Counted from the first letter of the stretch, positions 47,801 through 54,999 are shown. The stretch: DNA of 64,000 nt from Desulfobacteraceae bacterium (GCA_011390345.1 JAABSP010000011.1:1-64000), one strand, 5' to 3'. Made by a program: numbers and translations. Notes: generated by a model from the letters alone, not told the origin.

Positions 47801-47947
47801 ATCGCGGTAATTGCCGTCATCAAAGGCTTTTTTGGCCTTCTGCCGGAGCTGCGAACCGGTCCCGCAGATTCCCGTTCCCGATACCATGAGAACCATGAGC
47901 AACATGAGCAACAGGATCAACACTACAAAAAGGCTTTTCTGGATCAT
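41861..47947 (-). CDS. Alpha-2-macroglobulin family protein with thioester
   Basis: A 2028-residue exported protein. A long hydrophobic N-terminal segment (VLILLLMLLMVLMVSG) is a signal or anchor. Helical repeats follow, then the MG domains: YVADAVTGQPVSGANVEFFG, ITDRPVYRPEDKVKFKAWVR (the bait/MG3-like block) and YRAGDTMTAHIDARRPDGKP. The C-terminal part has FWAADITTDKKGTATVEFTM, the thioester DYPYGCTEQTLNRFLP and the alpha-alpha barrel (TDMQVSDGGWGWFSGWGEHS). Bacterial A2M proteins trap proteases in the periplasm, often with a PbpC partner; none is seen here. A Met/Ala/Pro-rich stretch near 1230 may be the bait. Coupling to hgcA eight bases downstream is probably positional. Confidence 0.92.
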   Translation of the reverse strand: MIQKSLFVVLILLLMLLMVLMVSGTGICGTGSQLRQKAKKAFDDGNYRDAFAHYETLSLDLKTEPEKIGDDLLMAIDALANLNRAHEVDAFREKVIALHNDNWRLLFAAARSYLNFQHHGFLIAGEFHRGSHRGGGDYANAFERDRVRALQLMARAAELPKPDASAREKKEKADFHFSLADMLMGQRGGNSAWQLQYLTDLTTLPDYEKGHYYGYRGDTPKGAPVDQEGNPIFYSVPETWESADSDGERWRWALFMAKGSGPSQASAADLKFADFLAGQFGVQTMATFSGFSPSAIDAVPDEESAILSLDTLKEDETIARLATGVKRFTLPDEFNFIRIYKDLNQHPRLANIFENRRQYEKAAKQWQMAGKQDRVEQITGNWGQFEPVMSRPAGKGAEVDFRFRNAGQVRFTAHAIDLKKLLDDVKAYIRSNPRNVDWNKENIDNIGYRIVQQNETRYIREEVADWTLELDPRPGHLDRRITVSTPLEQAGVYLLNAHVENGNTSNIIIWLDDTAIIKKPVEQGGMIYVADAVTGQPVSGANVEFFGYRREYQHNRGKDIRTEVDSFARRTDEKGMVMLSAGNVPTGPEAAALSPDMRWLIIATDDGGRMAHLGFTGVWYSHRSDYKYRQRKAFVITDRPVYRPEDKVKFKAWVRMAEYDQPDVSQYAGQKFKVQILTPRGEKVYEKIHTADKWAGIEGEYELPEDAQLGAYSLQVVGVGSGNFRVEEYKKPEFEVTVEAPSEPVMLGDSITAKITAKYYFGEPVTQATVKYKVLRHMETSRWYPPGPWDWLYGRGYGWRGLDYDWYPGWAGWGISGPLPEWRHAPSPPPEVVMENEAEIGEDGTLEITIDTEMAKLLHGDADHRYEIRAEVTDLSRRTIVGTGSVIAARKPFSVYVWMNQGYYRAGDTMTAHIDARRPDGKPVSGKGAVQLLKISYDENNQPVERAFERWEIELDGDGSESVKMIAAQPGQYRVSAMITDEKGRKVDGGDLITVRGSGENAEDFRFNPIELVCEKTTYAPGEKVRLMINTNQPDGAVLLFLRPAGGIYPKPHFLKMDGKSRIYEIEVTASDMPNFFVEAVTIADGKVHTAVREIAVPPEKRVQDIDETPDKDRYGPGEKASVKITITDEKGEPYAGSAVISVYDRAVEYIYGGSNVPEIAPFFWKWRRHHNPSTETNLGRAFQNLIAPGEKAMANLGVFGGRVADDEMMLTNGRMDRGMAGGRAMSRKMKAAPMMEAAEPMAPAPTAEADMAGEAPAEAELVTPTVRTEFADTAFWAADITTDKKGTATVEFTMPENLTSWKINAWGMGHGTRVGEAAAEVVTAKNLLLRLQAPRFFVQKDEVVLSANVHNYLETAKKARVVIELDRDVLQLNGPAQKTVTIEPQGEARVDWRVTVIAEGEAVVRMKALTDEESDAMEMRFPAYVHGMDKMVSFTGLIRPEKDAAKIVLTVPEERRPGASRLEVRYSPTLAAAMVDALPYLVDYPYGCTEQTLNRFLPTVITQNVIRRMGVDLSEVQEKRTNLNPQEIGDDRKRAEGWKRYERNPVFDEKTVEKMSQQGVDRLTDMQVSDGGWGWFSGWGEHSYPHTTAQVLRGLMTAKANGIAVVPGVIDRGVKWLENYQQKQVGLIENGRKEKKERPWKDHADNLDAFIYMVVTDAGVRNEKMGRFLYEDRNHLSVYAKALYGMALWQLEEKDRLDMILQNISQYLVTDAENGTAYLNLDNGGYWWYWYGSDIEANAYYLMLLSRTDPKGETARGLVKYLLNNRKHATWWNSTRDTALCIEAFAEYLAATGEDRPNMTVSVYYDGVRKKSVKITPENLFFFDNKFLLEGEDIEAGEHTIELRRDGEGPLYFNAYLSYFTLEDHITAAGLEIKVHRNYYRLEPKEKTVKVSGSRGQAMDQRVESYERIPLENLDTLKSGELAEVELIVESKNDYEYMVFEDMKAAGFEPVAVRSGYTREGMGAYVEYRDELVAFFVRRLARGKHSISYRLRAEIPGRFSALPTIAYGMYAPELRANSDEIKLRIED

Positions 47948-47979
47948 GACCGCCCTCTTTACCTTAATATTATCGTTTT

Positions 47980-48585
47980 TTACTTCTGCTTCAGATCGTC
48001 TGCGGCATCCGCGCGGGCCATATCCGTGGCCCGATCCCCGAAGAGATTCTCATAGACCGACATCAGAAAGATGGTGGCAAACGGCTGGGCCACCAGAGAG
48101 ACGATGAGAAAGGAGCCCCCCAGAGAGGTGATGCCGATGAAGATCACCGCAACGATGATATGATCCTGAAGGTTTCCCTTTGTGGTGATTTCTACGCTCT
48201 TTTTGGCCGCATCCACCACCCCCATTCTCTTGTCCGTCATCAGTGGCAGCATGTAGAGCAGGAGATAGGTTAGGGCCACCGCAAAGACTATCCCAGGAAT
48301 TATAAAGATCAGAAATCCGATGCTCAGAATCAGCAGGACCACGATATAGAATCCGAAGAGCGGCACAAAAAGGGCCATCTCGGAAAAGACATCCTGCAGA
48401 CGGGGCTCTCTTCCCCCCCGGACCAGCAGAAGAATCGACTGCATATAGCCGGCAAAGCAGACAGGGGCAAGAATTCCCAATGTAAAAGCGCTTACGGTCA
48501 GGGTGACAAGGGTCATGACGATCAGCACCACGATGTGCTTCAGCGTCAGATTCCAGGCGATTTCCAGATGATGTTTGAAATCCAT
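47980..48585 (-). CDS. Polytopic inner-membrane protein, unknown function
   Basis: 201 residues with about five membrane helices (HIVVLIVMTLVTLTVSAFTL; LFGFYIVVLLILSIGFLIFI; VAVIFIGITSLGGSFLIVSL). The pattern of paired helices around a Pro-Gly (IIPGIVFAVALTYLLLYMLP) resembles the YciC/DUF975-type membrane domain family. It lies 32 bases before the alpha-2-macroglobulin start, on the same strand. I cannot assign a role. Confidence 0.75.
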   Translation of the reverse strand: MDFKHHLEIAWNLTLKHIVVLIVMTLVTLTVSAFTLGILAPVCFAGYMQSILLLVRGGREPRLQDVFSEMALFVPLFGFYIVVLLILSIGFLIFIIPGIVFAVALTYLLLYMLPLMTDKRMGVVDAAKKSVEITTKGNLQDHIIVAVIFIGITSLGGSFLIVSLVAQPFATIFLMSVYENLFGDRATDMARADAADDLKQK

Positions 48586-48651
48586 TTGTTTTTGTTACCT
48601 CATTTTTCTTCGGTTAAAGTTGAAAAAAATTCGTTGAAAAAAATTCAGGGG

Positions 48652-49007
48652 TCAGCGGACCCCTTTTTCGCGCCAGAAGCGCTCCGCGCCCGGATGCAGC
48701 GGGGTGACGATTCCTTTGACGCCGGTTTCGATGCTCATGGCCTGCGCGGATTTATGCTTTTGGATCATGTGATCGATCCCCTCCGGGCTGTAGACGACGG
48801 ATAGGAGGTTGTAGATTACATCATCGGGGACCCGGTTATTTGCGATCCAGAGGGTCGAATCCTCGAAGGTGACGGTCTCCTTCCCCACGCCCCGGTAGGT
48901 GTTGGCCGGGATGATCCGCCGGGTGAAATAGGGGTATTTCTTGAAGATGCCGGCATCATCACTGACAGCAGGATGACGGCTGCCGCCAGAATAAAGGATC
49001 TTTTCAT
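48652..49007 (-). pseudogene. TAXI-TRAP solute-receptor gene with large internal deletion
   Basis: ATG at 49007, after a good Shine-Dalgarno (GGGAGGAACG), encodes the signal peptide MKRSFILAAAVILLSVMM. The frame then joins abruptly to what would be the C-terminal third of a TAXI-family periplasmic receptor, but one frame out. In the other frame it reads DAGIFKKYPYFTRRIIPANT, YRGVGKETVTFEDSTLWIAN and so on to HPGAERFWREKGVR. A complete receptor has about 320 residues; about 200 codons are missing. No TRAP permease is adjacent. The gene is dead. Confidence 0.8.
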
Positions 49008-49518
49008 CGTTCCTCCCATAAATGCGCTTCTTAAATATTTTTCACCTGCTTCCTTTCCCTGCAAGAAAAGGTGTTCTCCCCTTCCTTCTTACCACAAGGG
49101 GAGGTCTGAAATCAAACATTCTTCAGATTTTAACCACGGAATACACGGAAGACACGGAAAAGAGAGAAAGACTTTTTAACCACGAAAGGTACGAAAAAGA
49201 TTTTTGTGGATACTGAAATCCGAAATACGAGCCAAAAGATAGTTTGTGGATATTCTGTAAGCACAAAGCTGTTTGTGTATCATATTTAACAATTGACAAT
49301 ACACAAAACCGATAGAGAATGGCTGACGATACACAAAATCAATCATAGGATTTTCCTGCCTTCGGCAATATTCAGGAGTTCAGGAAAGCAAAGAACGGAA
49401 GCACGCCTGCCGCTTCCAGGGCGAAGTTCCTTCAAAATATCCGCACTCTTGAGTTGCCTGTCAAAATCAAATTCTTACCCATTCGTCAAGTAAAAAGCAA
49501 AGCCGCGCGGATCGATCT
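49008..49518. other. Gene-free stretch with an AACCACGGA-type repetitive block
   Basis: Between the TAXI remnant and the DUF3786 gene I see no credible gene. At 49130-49200 occurs the block TTTTAACCACGGAATACACG-GAAGACACGG followed by a second AACCACGAAAGGTACG unit. Such text is a common dispersed repeat in environmental bacterial genomes. At 49251-49350 AT-rich text repeats ATACACAAAA. The remainder shows nothing I can support. Confidence 0.6.
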
Positions 49519-50151
49519 CTATCTGGCGAGCCCTTTTTCCTTCTCCTTCAGATGATTGAACAGGGCCACGCCCAGAATGGCCAGACACTCTGCATCCAGA
49601 AACCGATCCGCCCTCTGTTCGAAAAGCACGATGGTCTGCGCAGGAAACTCATCGTCCGCATCGTTGAACAGCAGGAGCATCGGCACCCGGGGCAGGGCAC
49701 GGAAAACCGCGGCCACATCATACGGATAATCAGCATCGGGCGGGCTTCCCTCTCCCGCGGCCGCGGCCTCTTTCAGCGCTTCGCTTCGTCCCGAGTACCG
49801 CCGGGATATGGCTTGGATGACGTTGTCGTTGAAATAGATGGTCAAGGGTCCCGAGTCCTTAAGATCCCGATAATTCACCCACTCATCTCCGGCCGGAACC
49901 TGCTGCGGAGACAGCAGCAGATATTTCAGCAGAAGAACGCATGTTCCGTAATCGGGCCGCTCTCCCCGGTCATCGACAACCCCTTCACGGGATACCCGGT
50001 AATCTCTTCCGAAATAGGGGATGCCCCCTCTCTTCCCGTTATCTTCCAAGGAGATGTCGAGTACTTCGCGCCTTTCTGAAAGATCGACCCCCGCGATCTG
50101 CTCGAGGTAATCCTTGTAATGCTTTTCAAAAATGGAATTGGACGTTGTCAT
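49519..50151 (-). CDS. DUF3786 domain protein
   Basis: 210 residues from the ATG at 50151, chosen because GGAGGAGC lies just before it. The longer frame upstream is a histidine kinase remnant in the same phase. The pattern SIFEKHYKDYLEQIAGVDLS, GGIPYFGRDYRVS, RPDYGTCVLLLKYLLLSPQQ and VPMLLLFNDADDEFPAQTIV is that of DUF3786, a family common in anaerobes and often found near corrinoid or Fe-S genes. Its function is unknown. Its start overlaps the stop of a receiver-domain fragment (GTATGA), so it was once part of a kinase operon. Confidence 0.7.
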   Translation of the reverse strand: MTTSNSIFEKHYKDYLEQIAGVDLSERREVLDISLEDNGKRGGIPYFGRDYRVSREGVVDDRGERPDYGTCVLLLKYLLLSPQQVPAGDEWVNYRDLKDSGPLTIYFNDNVIQAISRRYSGRSEALKEAAAAGEGSPPDADYPYDVAAVFRALPRVPMLLLFNDADDEFPAQTIVLFEQRADRFLDAECLAILGVALFNHLKEKEKGLAR

Positions 50152-50400
50152 ACAGCGCTCCTCCGATTCTGATTCAACACATTGCGGATCATCTCCGCCA
50201 TCTCCGATTTTACGATCGGCTTCATCAAAAATCCCCACCTGAAGCCCCATACCTGTTCCCTTTCCTTTGCATTTGGTGGTAAAGTAGGGCTCGAAGATCT
50301 TGTCTATAATATCGGGTGCCATGCCGCAGCCCGTGTCGGAAACGCTGAAAAGGAGATATCTTTCCGGGGCAGGGAGGGCGGCTCCGGCTTCTCTTTATCC
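50148..50400 (-). pseudogene. Hybrid histidine kinase remnant (HATPase end plus receiver tail)
   Basis: Reading leftwards from about 50400, one frame gives RYLLFSVSDTGCGMAPDIID and KIFEPYFTTKCKGKGTGMGL, the G1, F and G2 boxes of a kinase ATPase domain. It jumps at about 50235 into a second frame reading MKPIVKSEMAEMIRNVLNQN-RRSAV and stop, which is the end of a receiver domain. The rest of the receiver and the whole HisKA half are missing. The receiver stop overlaps the DUF3786 start. Confidence 0.65.
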
Positions 50401-50653
50401 CCGACATGGCTTTGAAGCCATTTTCCCCTATACATCCGATAAATCTTCTCCGGTGTCAAGCCGGATCAGCAGTCTTGATCATTCTTTATCCATCGGCAAG
50501 GTTCGCCGAGGAGATCCCGGCCCGGGAGCGTCGGCAAGCTTGCCTTGGGTTGAGAGGTTATGGTATTAAGGTCTATGAACGATGGCTTCGGTCATGGTTT
50601 CGGAAAAATGTGTCATGTGCAGGAATAATTGAATTTACAGGGGGAAGCGCGGA

Positions 50654-50941
50654 ATGGCAGACCAGGAAAAGGACGTCCAAGACGTAAAATGGGAAGAGCA
50701 GGACGAGGATTACAGGGCAATGATGAAGGCATACGCCAGGATGGCGGCTGATCATCCCGAACGGATCGATAATATCCGGTCCATGCTCAAGTTCAGCGCC
50801 GAAATGATGATCAGCAACAGGCCCGAGGTGGTGGACCAGTTTCGGGAGGCGGTTAAGGAGTTGGATGCCTTCCTGAACGCCTGCAAGAACGGGGAGATCG
50901 AACCGAGAAAACTGCTGGAGCGCATGGAGAAGGAGGAATAG
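50654..50941 (+). CDS. Small helical hypothetical protein
   Basis: 95 residues beginning MADQEKDVQDVKWEEQDEDY, acidic and almost wholly helical, ending in a charged Glu/Lys tail. A Shine-Dalgarno-like AGGGGGAAG precedes the ATG. No family is recognised. It sits in a decaying region, followed four bases later by a 28-codon ORF that looks truncated. Confidence 0.5.
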   Translation: MADQEKDVQDVKWEEQDEDYRAMMKAYARMAADHPERIDNIRSMLKFSAEMMISNRPEVVDQFREAVKELDAFLNACKNGEIEPRKLLERMEKEE

Positions 50942-50944
50942 AAG

Positions 50945-51031
50945 ATGCTATCGACAAAAGAGATTATCGACATCTGCGATGGTTTCTTTTCTCAGGATCA
51001 TTTCATATTTTCATTCGTTTGCCGGTCATAG
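50945..51031 (+). pseudogene. 28-codon N-terminal fragment
   Basis: After GGAGGAATAGAAG an ATG at 50945 opens MLSTKEIIDICDGFFSQDHF and stops at 51031. The excellent ribosome-binding site and close spacing to the previous gene suggest the start of a real operon member cut short. It overlaps the PhoU fragment on the other strand, which marks the breakpoint. Confidence 0.3.
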
Positions 51032-51225
51032 GCATCCCGGTGAATTTCATCCACCTCGTCGTCCAGCAAGGCATACTTTGTAGGCCGCATCCGCATCCAG
51101 ATTGACCAGGATGTCCAGGCTGGTTCGGAGCATGCTGACGACATTGCGGACTATCTTCTTGTAATCATATTTGAAATCGATTTCGTTCTTCCGCTTGACG
51201 ATGATGATCACCCGCTGTACTCCAT
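51003..51225 (-). pseudogene. PhoU fragment, frameshifted
   Basis: Minus-strand text from about 51211 reads VIIIVKRKNEIDFKYDYKKI, VRNVVSMLRTSLDILVNLDA and DAAYKVC. After a one-base shift it continues LLDDEVDEIHRDAYDRQTNE. This is the VRxMLRxSLDxLVNxDxDxA repeat pattern of PhoU, the negative regulator of phosphate signalling. The N-terminus and the second half are missing. It lies directly beside a Pho-box-like array. Confidence 0.65.
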
Positions 51226-51226
51226 T

Positions 51227-51259
51227 TTAACCAAATTCTAACACTTCCCTAATCATAAT
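51227..51259 (+). promoter_or_regulatory. Pho-box-like array and -10 before the CBS-domain kinase
   Basis: Half-sites TTAAC (51227), CTAAC (51238) and CTAAT (51249) are exactly 11 bp apart. A -10-like CATAAT occupies 51254-51259, 10 bases after the second half-site. This is the layout of PhoB/PhoP-activated promoters. The kinase ATG is at 51368. Confidence 0.55.
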
Positions 51260-51367
51260 CAAACCTGCAAATGGTAGCCTGCCCGGTAGATTGAAATGCA
51301 AACGGAATGACATTAGGATTTTGAGCCGACCCCTCGGATCGGCTTTAACCGGGAAGGGAAAGAGAGA

Positions 51368-53788
51368 ATGAATCAGGAAGCAACAGCAAGAATCATCCCG
51401 GCTGCGGGCAGAGGATACTTCACTCGTAACGCTGTCCGTTCGGATCGGCGCCGGGCCGAAACCCTGATCCGGAGCCTGGTGAAGCCGACCATGAAGGTTT
51501 CGCCCGACACCAAGGTAAATACAGTCAAGGAGATGATCGAAGATCAGCCGCCCCTCTGCAGCGTGGTGATCGCGGAGGGGGAGCGGCCAGCAGGGCTTCT
51601 GATGAGCTACCACCTGGACCGGAAGCTCGGGACACAGTACGGGGTCTCCCTCTTCTACCGGCGGAACATCTCGCTGCTGATGGATGCGGAGCCGCTCATC
51701 GCGGCCGCGGACCAGCCCATCGGCGAGGTGGCCGCGGCTGCGATGAACCGGGAGCCCGGGAAGATCTACGACGATATCATCGTGATGTCAGAATCGGAGA
51801 TCCTCGGCACGGTCTCGGTGCAGGACATGATGGAGACTCTGGGAAAGGTGGAGATCCGGGCCCGGAAGGATGCGGAGGCCGCCACCCATGCCAAGAGCCA
51901 GTTCCTGGCGCAGATGAGCCACGACATCCGCACCCCCATGAACGCGATCCTCGGGATGGCCGAACTCCTCTCGGAGACCAGGCTGACCCAAGAGCAGCGC
52001 TCTTTTGTCAATGTCTTCAAAAACGCGGGGGAGAGTCTGCTGGCGCTGATCAATGACATCCTCGATCTCTCCAGGGTGGAGGCCGGGAGGATTCAACTGG
52101 AATCGGTTCCCTTCGATCTGACCGATATCATGGAAAGCACCTGTGAGGTGATGGCCCTGAAGGTTCATGAGAAGAACGTGGAGCTGGTATGCCACAAGGA
52201 ACCGTCGGTTCCGAACCGGCTGATCGGGGACCCGAACCGGCTCCGGCAGGTCTTCTCGAACCTGTTGGGCAATGCGCTCAAGTTCACCCGGGAGGGGGAG
52301 ATCGTCTTTTCAGCGGCCATGGACCATTCGGGCCATCCAGAAGAGAGCGGGAATGTCCGGATCCGGTTTTCAGTGACCGATTCCGGCATCGGGATTCCCA
52401 AGGATCGGCAGAAACATATCTTCGACTCCTTTGTCCAGGCCGACGCCTCCACCAGCCGGGAATACGGTGGAACAGGGCTGGGTCTGGCCATCTGCAAGCG
52501 GATCACGGAGCTGATGCGCGGGTCGATCTCGGTGGTCAGCGAACCGGGGGAGGGGAGTACCTTCTCCTTTACCGGAAATTTTGCGGCCGATCTGTCCGCA
52601 GATCCTGATGAACTCCCTTTTGACCTCAAAGGAATCCGGATCCTGCTGGTGGACGATCACGGGATTGCCCGGGATTGCCTTGCCGAACGACTCGTCGGCT
52701 GGGGGGCTATGGTGGCCTCGGCATCCGATGGAATGAACGCGATGGCCCAACTGGAACGCGCAAACGGCAATATCCCTTTTGATCTTTTTCTGGTCGATAC
52801 ACGGATGCCGGGAATGGACGGGTATGAGACCGCTGCCGAGATCCGGACACGCTGCGGCAATTTATCCCGGGTGATCCTGATGAGCCCCTCCAACGAGATT
52901 GTTCAGGCGGTCGATCGAGGCCGCTCTCTGGGCGTCGGAGCGGTGCTGGTGCGTCCGGTCCGTGAGGGGGAACTGCTCCGCACCATAGGGGCTCTTCTGG
53001 GAAAGCAGCCTTTGGAGAACGATTTCACAAAGACCCTGGCCTGTCCCGTGGAACCCCAATCCGGGGAGATGATCCCCCTGAAGATCCTTCTGGCCGAAGA
53101 CAACGAGAACAACCGGACTCTCTTCTCCTTCTATCTCAAAGAGACCCCGCACGAGGTCCACATGGCCGAGGACGGCGCAATCTGTCTGGAGAAATACAGA
53201 ACCGAAACCTACAACATCATCTTTATGGATGTGGACATGCCGGTCATGGACGGATATCAGGCGACCCGGGAGATCCGGAATTGGGAGGCCGAAAATGGCC
53301 TCCCGGCCGTGCCGATCATCGCGCTCACCGCGCACGCACTGGATGGAAAGCGGCAGGAGAGTCTGGACGCGGGATGCACGGATCATCTCACCAAACCCTT
53401 TAAAAAGGCGCAGATATTCAACATCCTCCGAAAGTATGAATCCCGGGTCCGGGATATCCTTCAGGTCGTGGATGAAGAGAGGGCGGGAATCGACTTTGAT
53501 CCGGATCTCATGGAGCTGATCCCCGGCTTTGTCTGGGAGACCTTTGAGGAGATGAAGCTTCTGGAGGATGCCATTGCCGAAGGAGATCATGAAAAGATCC
53601 GGCGGATGGGCCACCGGATCAAAGGTTCAGCGCTCTGCTACGGATTCGAGGAGATGGGGAGGATTGCAGAGGAGATTGAAATGGCCGGGGAGGAAAAGGA
53701 GGATCTTAAGGAGATCCAGAATGAGGCCGATCTCCTCCGCTCCTATCTGGAAAGAATCAGGGAAGAACTTTTTGAATCACCTCGATGA
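51368..53788 (+). CDS. Hybrid histidine kinase, CBS-HisKA-HATPase-REC-REC-Hpt
   Basis: 806 residues. Residues ~30-170 resemble a CBS-type pair (LVKPTMKVSPDTKVNTVKEM; IMSESEILGTVSVQDMME-like), probably a nucleotide sensor. Then come HisKA (FLAQMSHDIRTPMNAILGM), HATPase (DSGIGIP; YGGTGLGLAICKRI), receiver 1 (LFLVDTRMPGMDGY), receiver 2 (NIIFMDVDMPVMDGYQATRE; LTKPF) and Hpt with GHRIKGSALC. Receiver 1 ends VLVRPVREG, with Arg in place of the conserved Lys, so it may be a pseudo-receiver. A Shine-Dalgarno AAGGGAAAGAGAG precedes the ATG. The gene lies under a Pho-box-like promoter and its stop overlaps the convergent CheY-like gene by 32 bases. Confidence 0.92.
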   Translation: MNQEATARIIPAAGRGYFTRNAVRSDRRRAETLIRSLVKPTMKVSPDTKVNTVKEMIEDQPPLCSVVIAEGERPAGLLMSYHLDRKLGTQYGVSLFYRRNISLLMDAEPLIAAADQPIGEVAAAAMNREPGKIYDDIIVMSESEILGTVSVQDMMETLGKVEIRARKDAEAATHAKSQFLAQMSHDIRTPMNAILGMAELLSETRLTQEQRSFVNVFKNAGESLLALINDILDLSRVEAGRIQLESVPFDLTDIMESTCEVMALKVHEKNVELVCHKEPSVPNRLIGDPNRLRQVFSNLLGNALKFTREGEIVFSAAMDHSGHPEESGNVRIRFSVTDSGIGIPKDRQKHIFDSFVQADASTSREYGGTGLGLAICKRITELMRGSISVVSEPGEGSTFSFTGNFAADLSADPDELPFDLKGIRILLVDDHGIARDCLAERLVGWGAMVASASDGMNAMAQLERANGNIPFDLFLVDTRMPGMDGYETAAEIRTRCGNLSRVILMSPSNEIVQAVDRGRSLGVGAVLVRPVREGELLRTIGALLGKQPLENDFTKTLACPVEPQSGEMIPLKILLAEDNENNRTLFSFYLKETPHEVHMAEDGAICLEKYRTETYNIIFMDVDMPVMDGYQATREIRNWEAENGLPAVPIIALTAHALDGKRQESLDAGCTDHLTKPFKKAQIFNILRKYESRVRDILQVVDEERAGIDFDPDLMELIPGFVWETFEEMKLLEDAIAEGDHEKIRRMGHRIKGSALCYGFEEMGRIAEEIEMAGEEKEDLKEIQNEADLLRSYLERIREELFESPR

Positions 53789-54122
53789 GCTGATGGGGTC
53801 GGAAGGGCTTGATGATCCAGCCGATGGCCCCGGCCGCCTTTCCCCGCTGTTTGACCCCGCTGTCCGATTCCGTTGTCAATATAACAATGGGAACCCGCGA
53901 ATAGCCCGGCAGAGCCCTGATCTGCCGGGTCAGCTCGATGCCGTTCATCACAGGCATGTCCAGATCCGTGATCACCATGTCAAATTTTGAGCCCTCTGCC
54001 TTTTCCAGGGCATCCCCGCCGTCTGCGGCCTGTGTCACCGCATAATCCCCCGCTTTCAGGGAGAATTGAACCATCTGCCGAATGCTGGCTGAATCGTCTG
54101 CGATCAGTATCGATTTTGGCAT
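53757..54122 (-). CDS. CheY-like single-domain response regulator
   Basis: 121 residues: acidic pocket ADD at 8-10, phospho-Asp D53 in VITDLDMPVMNG, Thr in ILTTES and Lys in IIKPF. There is no output domain. It would act by protein contact or as a phosphate carrier. It is convergent with the CBS-type hybrid kinase, whose 3' end it overlaps, suggesting a functional pair. A four-half-site Pho-box-like promoter precedes it at 54192-54245. Confidence 0.94.
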   Translation of the reverse strand: MPKSILIADDSASIRQMVQFSLKAGDYAVTQAADGGDALEKAEGSKFDMVITDLDMPVMNGIELTRQIRALPGYSRVPIVILTTESDSGVKQRGKAAGAIGWIIKPFRPHQLIEVIQKVLP

Positions 54123-54124
54123 CT

Positions 54125-54278
54125 CTATTCCTTTTTTTTCATCTTTTTTAATCTTTTTTCACCGTTGAACATTTTTCCACCAGACCCGGAACTTATACCG
54201 CACTTCTGTTTGGATTCTGTTAGTATTTGGTTAAGATTTCATTAAAAATGAGGCTGGGGGGATTTACCGCTCTACACC
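54125..54278. repeat. Left copy of a ~150-bp direct repeat flanking the island
   Basis: The text from TCTATTCC to CCGCTCTACACC recurs at 60669-60812 with a few substitutions and a ~10-bp length change. It contains the whole upstream promoter region of the CheY-like gene. The two copies bracket a 6.4-kb segment rich in mobile and broken genes. Confidence 0.85.
54192..54245 (-). promoter_or_regulatory. Pho-box-like promoter of the CheY-like gene
   Basis: On the minus strand the half-sites TTAAT, TTAAC, CTAAC and CAAAC begin at 54245, 54234, 54223 and 54212, each exactly 11 bp apart. A -10 box TATAAG lies at 54197-54192, 9 bases after the last. The CheY-like ATG follows at 54122. The regularity strongly suggests tandem binding of an OmpR/PhoB-type regulator. 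Confidence 0.65.
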
Positions 54279-54397
54279 AGTTCCAGGGAGGTCAGGCGCT
54301 GCTGTCGGTCAACGATCACCAGGCGAGGGGGTTTCTGTTTGCTGTCCGTGCCGATGGTCCGAACGGTATCGGCCATTCCATTCTGCCAGAAGATATG
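54272..54397 (-). pseudogene. DUF262 (GmrSD-type) restriction protein fragment
   Basis: Forty-one codons read IFWQNGMADTVRTIGTDSKQ then PPRLVIVDRQQRLTSLELV and stop. The VDGQQRLTTL motif is the nucleotide-binding signature of DUF262/GmrS proteins of modification-dependent restriction; here the Gly is Arg. The stop codon is supplied by the flanking 150-bp repeat, so the gene was cut by the event that created the repeat. Confidence 0.6.
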
Positions 54398-54533
54398 TTA
54401 CCCATTGATTTCAAGCGATTTCATCAATTATGGGCCGACAATCTGTTTTTTGAATGGGGGTTGAAAAAACCCGATTGCCAAAATCCCGAAGCTTCGATAT
54501 ATTGAACCCTTGTAAACAGATGCGGAAAGGAGC

Positions 54534-54999
54534 ATGCGGTTAGTTCCGGTGGTGATCTTTCTTCATCCGGGGAATTTCGAGGGGTATCTACGGTTATATG
54601 AATTTGACCGATGAGGAGCGGGATCGCTTCCGGAAGGAATATGTGGATTCCGATCAACCCAAGGAGGGACTTATGGGACTGCGGCAGATGTTTTATGAAG
54701 AGGGAAGGATAAAAGGCATCGATGAGGGAAGGATAATAGGCATCGATGAGGGAAGGATAATAGGCATCGATGAAGGAAAAATAGAAGGGATTGATGAAGG
54801 GATTGATGAAGGGATTACATTGGGCTTGCACCGTGCCATTGAATCCCTTTTGAATACAAAATTCGGGAAAGAAGGGCTGAAACTGATGGGGCGCATTCGG
54901 GAAATCAAAGATCCTGCCAAGCTCGATGCAATTATGGTTGCCATTGGAACCATGAGCAACGGCAATCTCCATGATTTCCAAAAGCGAATCGATGTCTGA
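54534..54999 (+). pseudogene. Rpn-family (PD-(D/E)XK) gene remnant with internal deletion
   Basis: Following AAAGGAGC, a short frame encodes MRLVPVVIFLHPGNFEGYLR and stops. A second frame (ATG 54598) then gives MNLTDEERDRFRKEYVDSDQ, GLMGLRQMFYEEGR, three 8-residue GRIIGIDE-type repeats and a C-terminal FGKEGLKLMGRIREIKDPAK domain. These are the middle, linker and end of an Rpn/DUF4351-type protein. The nuclease core and the segment between the two pieces are missing, and the phases differ. The repeats vary by 24-bp units. Confidence 0.6.

Noticed and set aside
49130-49200. CRISPR or tandem-repeat array
   Set aside because: The AACCACGGA units are few, irregular and without uniform spacers; this is a dispersed repeat type.
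49519-50322. A 267-aa fusion of a kinase fragment with DUF3786
   Set aside because: The kinase frame continues by chance into DUF3786. A strong Shine-Dalgarno and the overlap with a receiver stop place the real start at 50151.
54227-54505. Plus-strand 92-aa ORF spanning the left repeat edge
   Set aside because: It crosses the junction between the 150-bp repeat, the antisense DUF262 fragment and other debris, so it is a product of the join.
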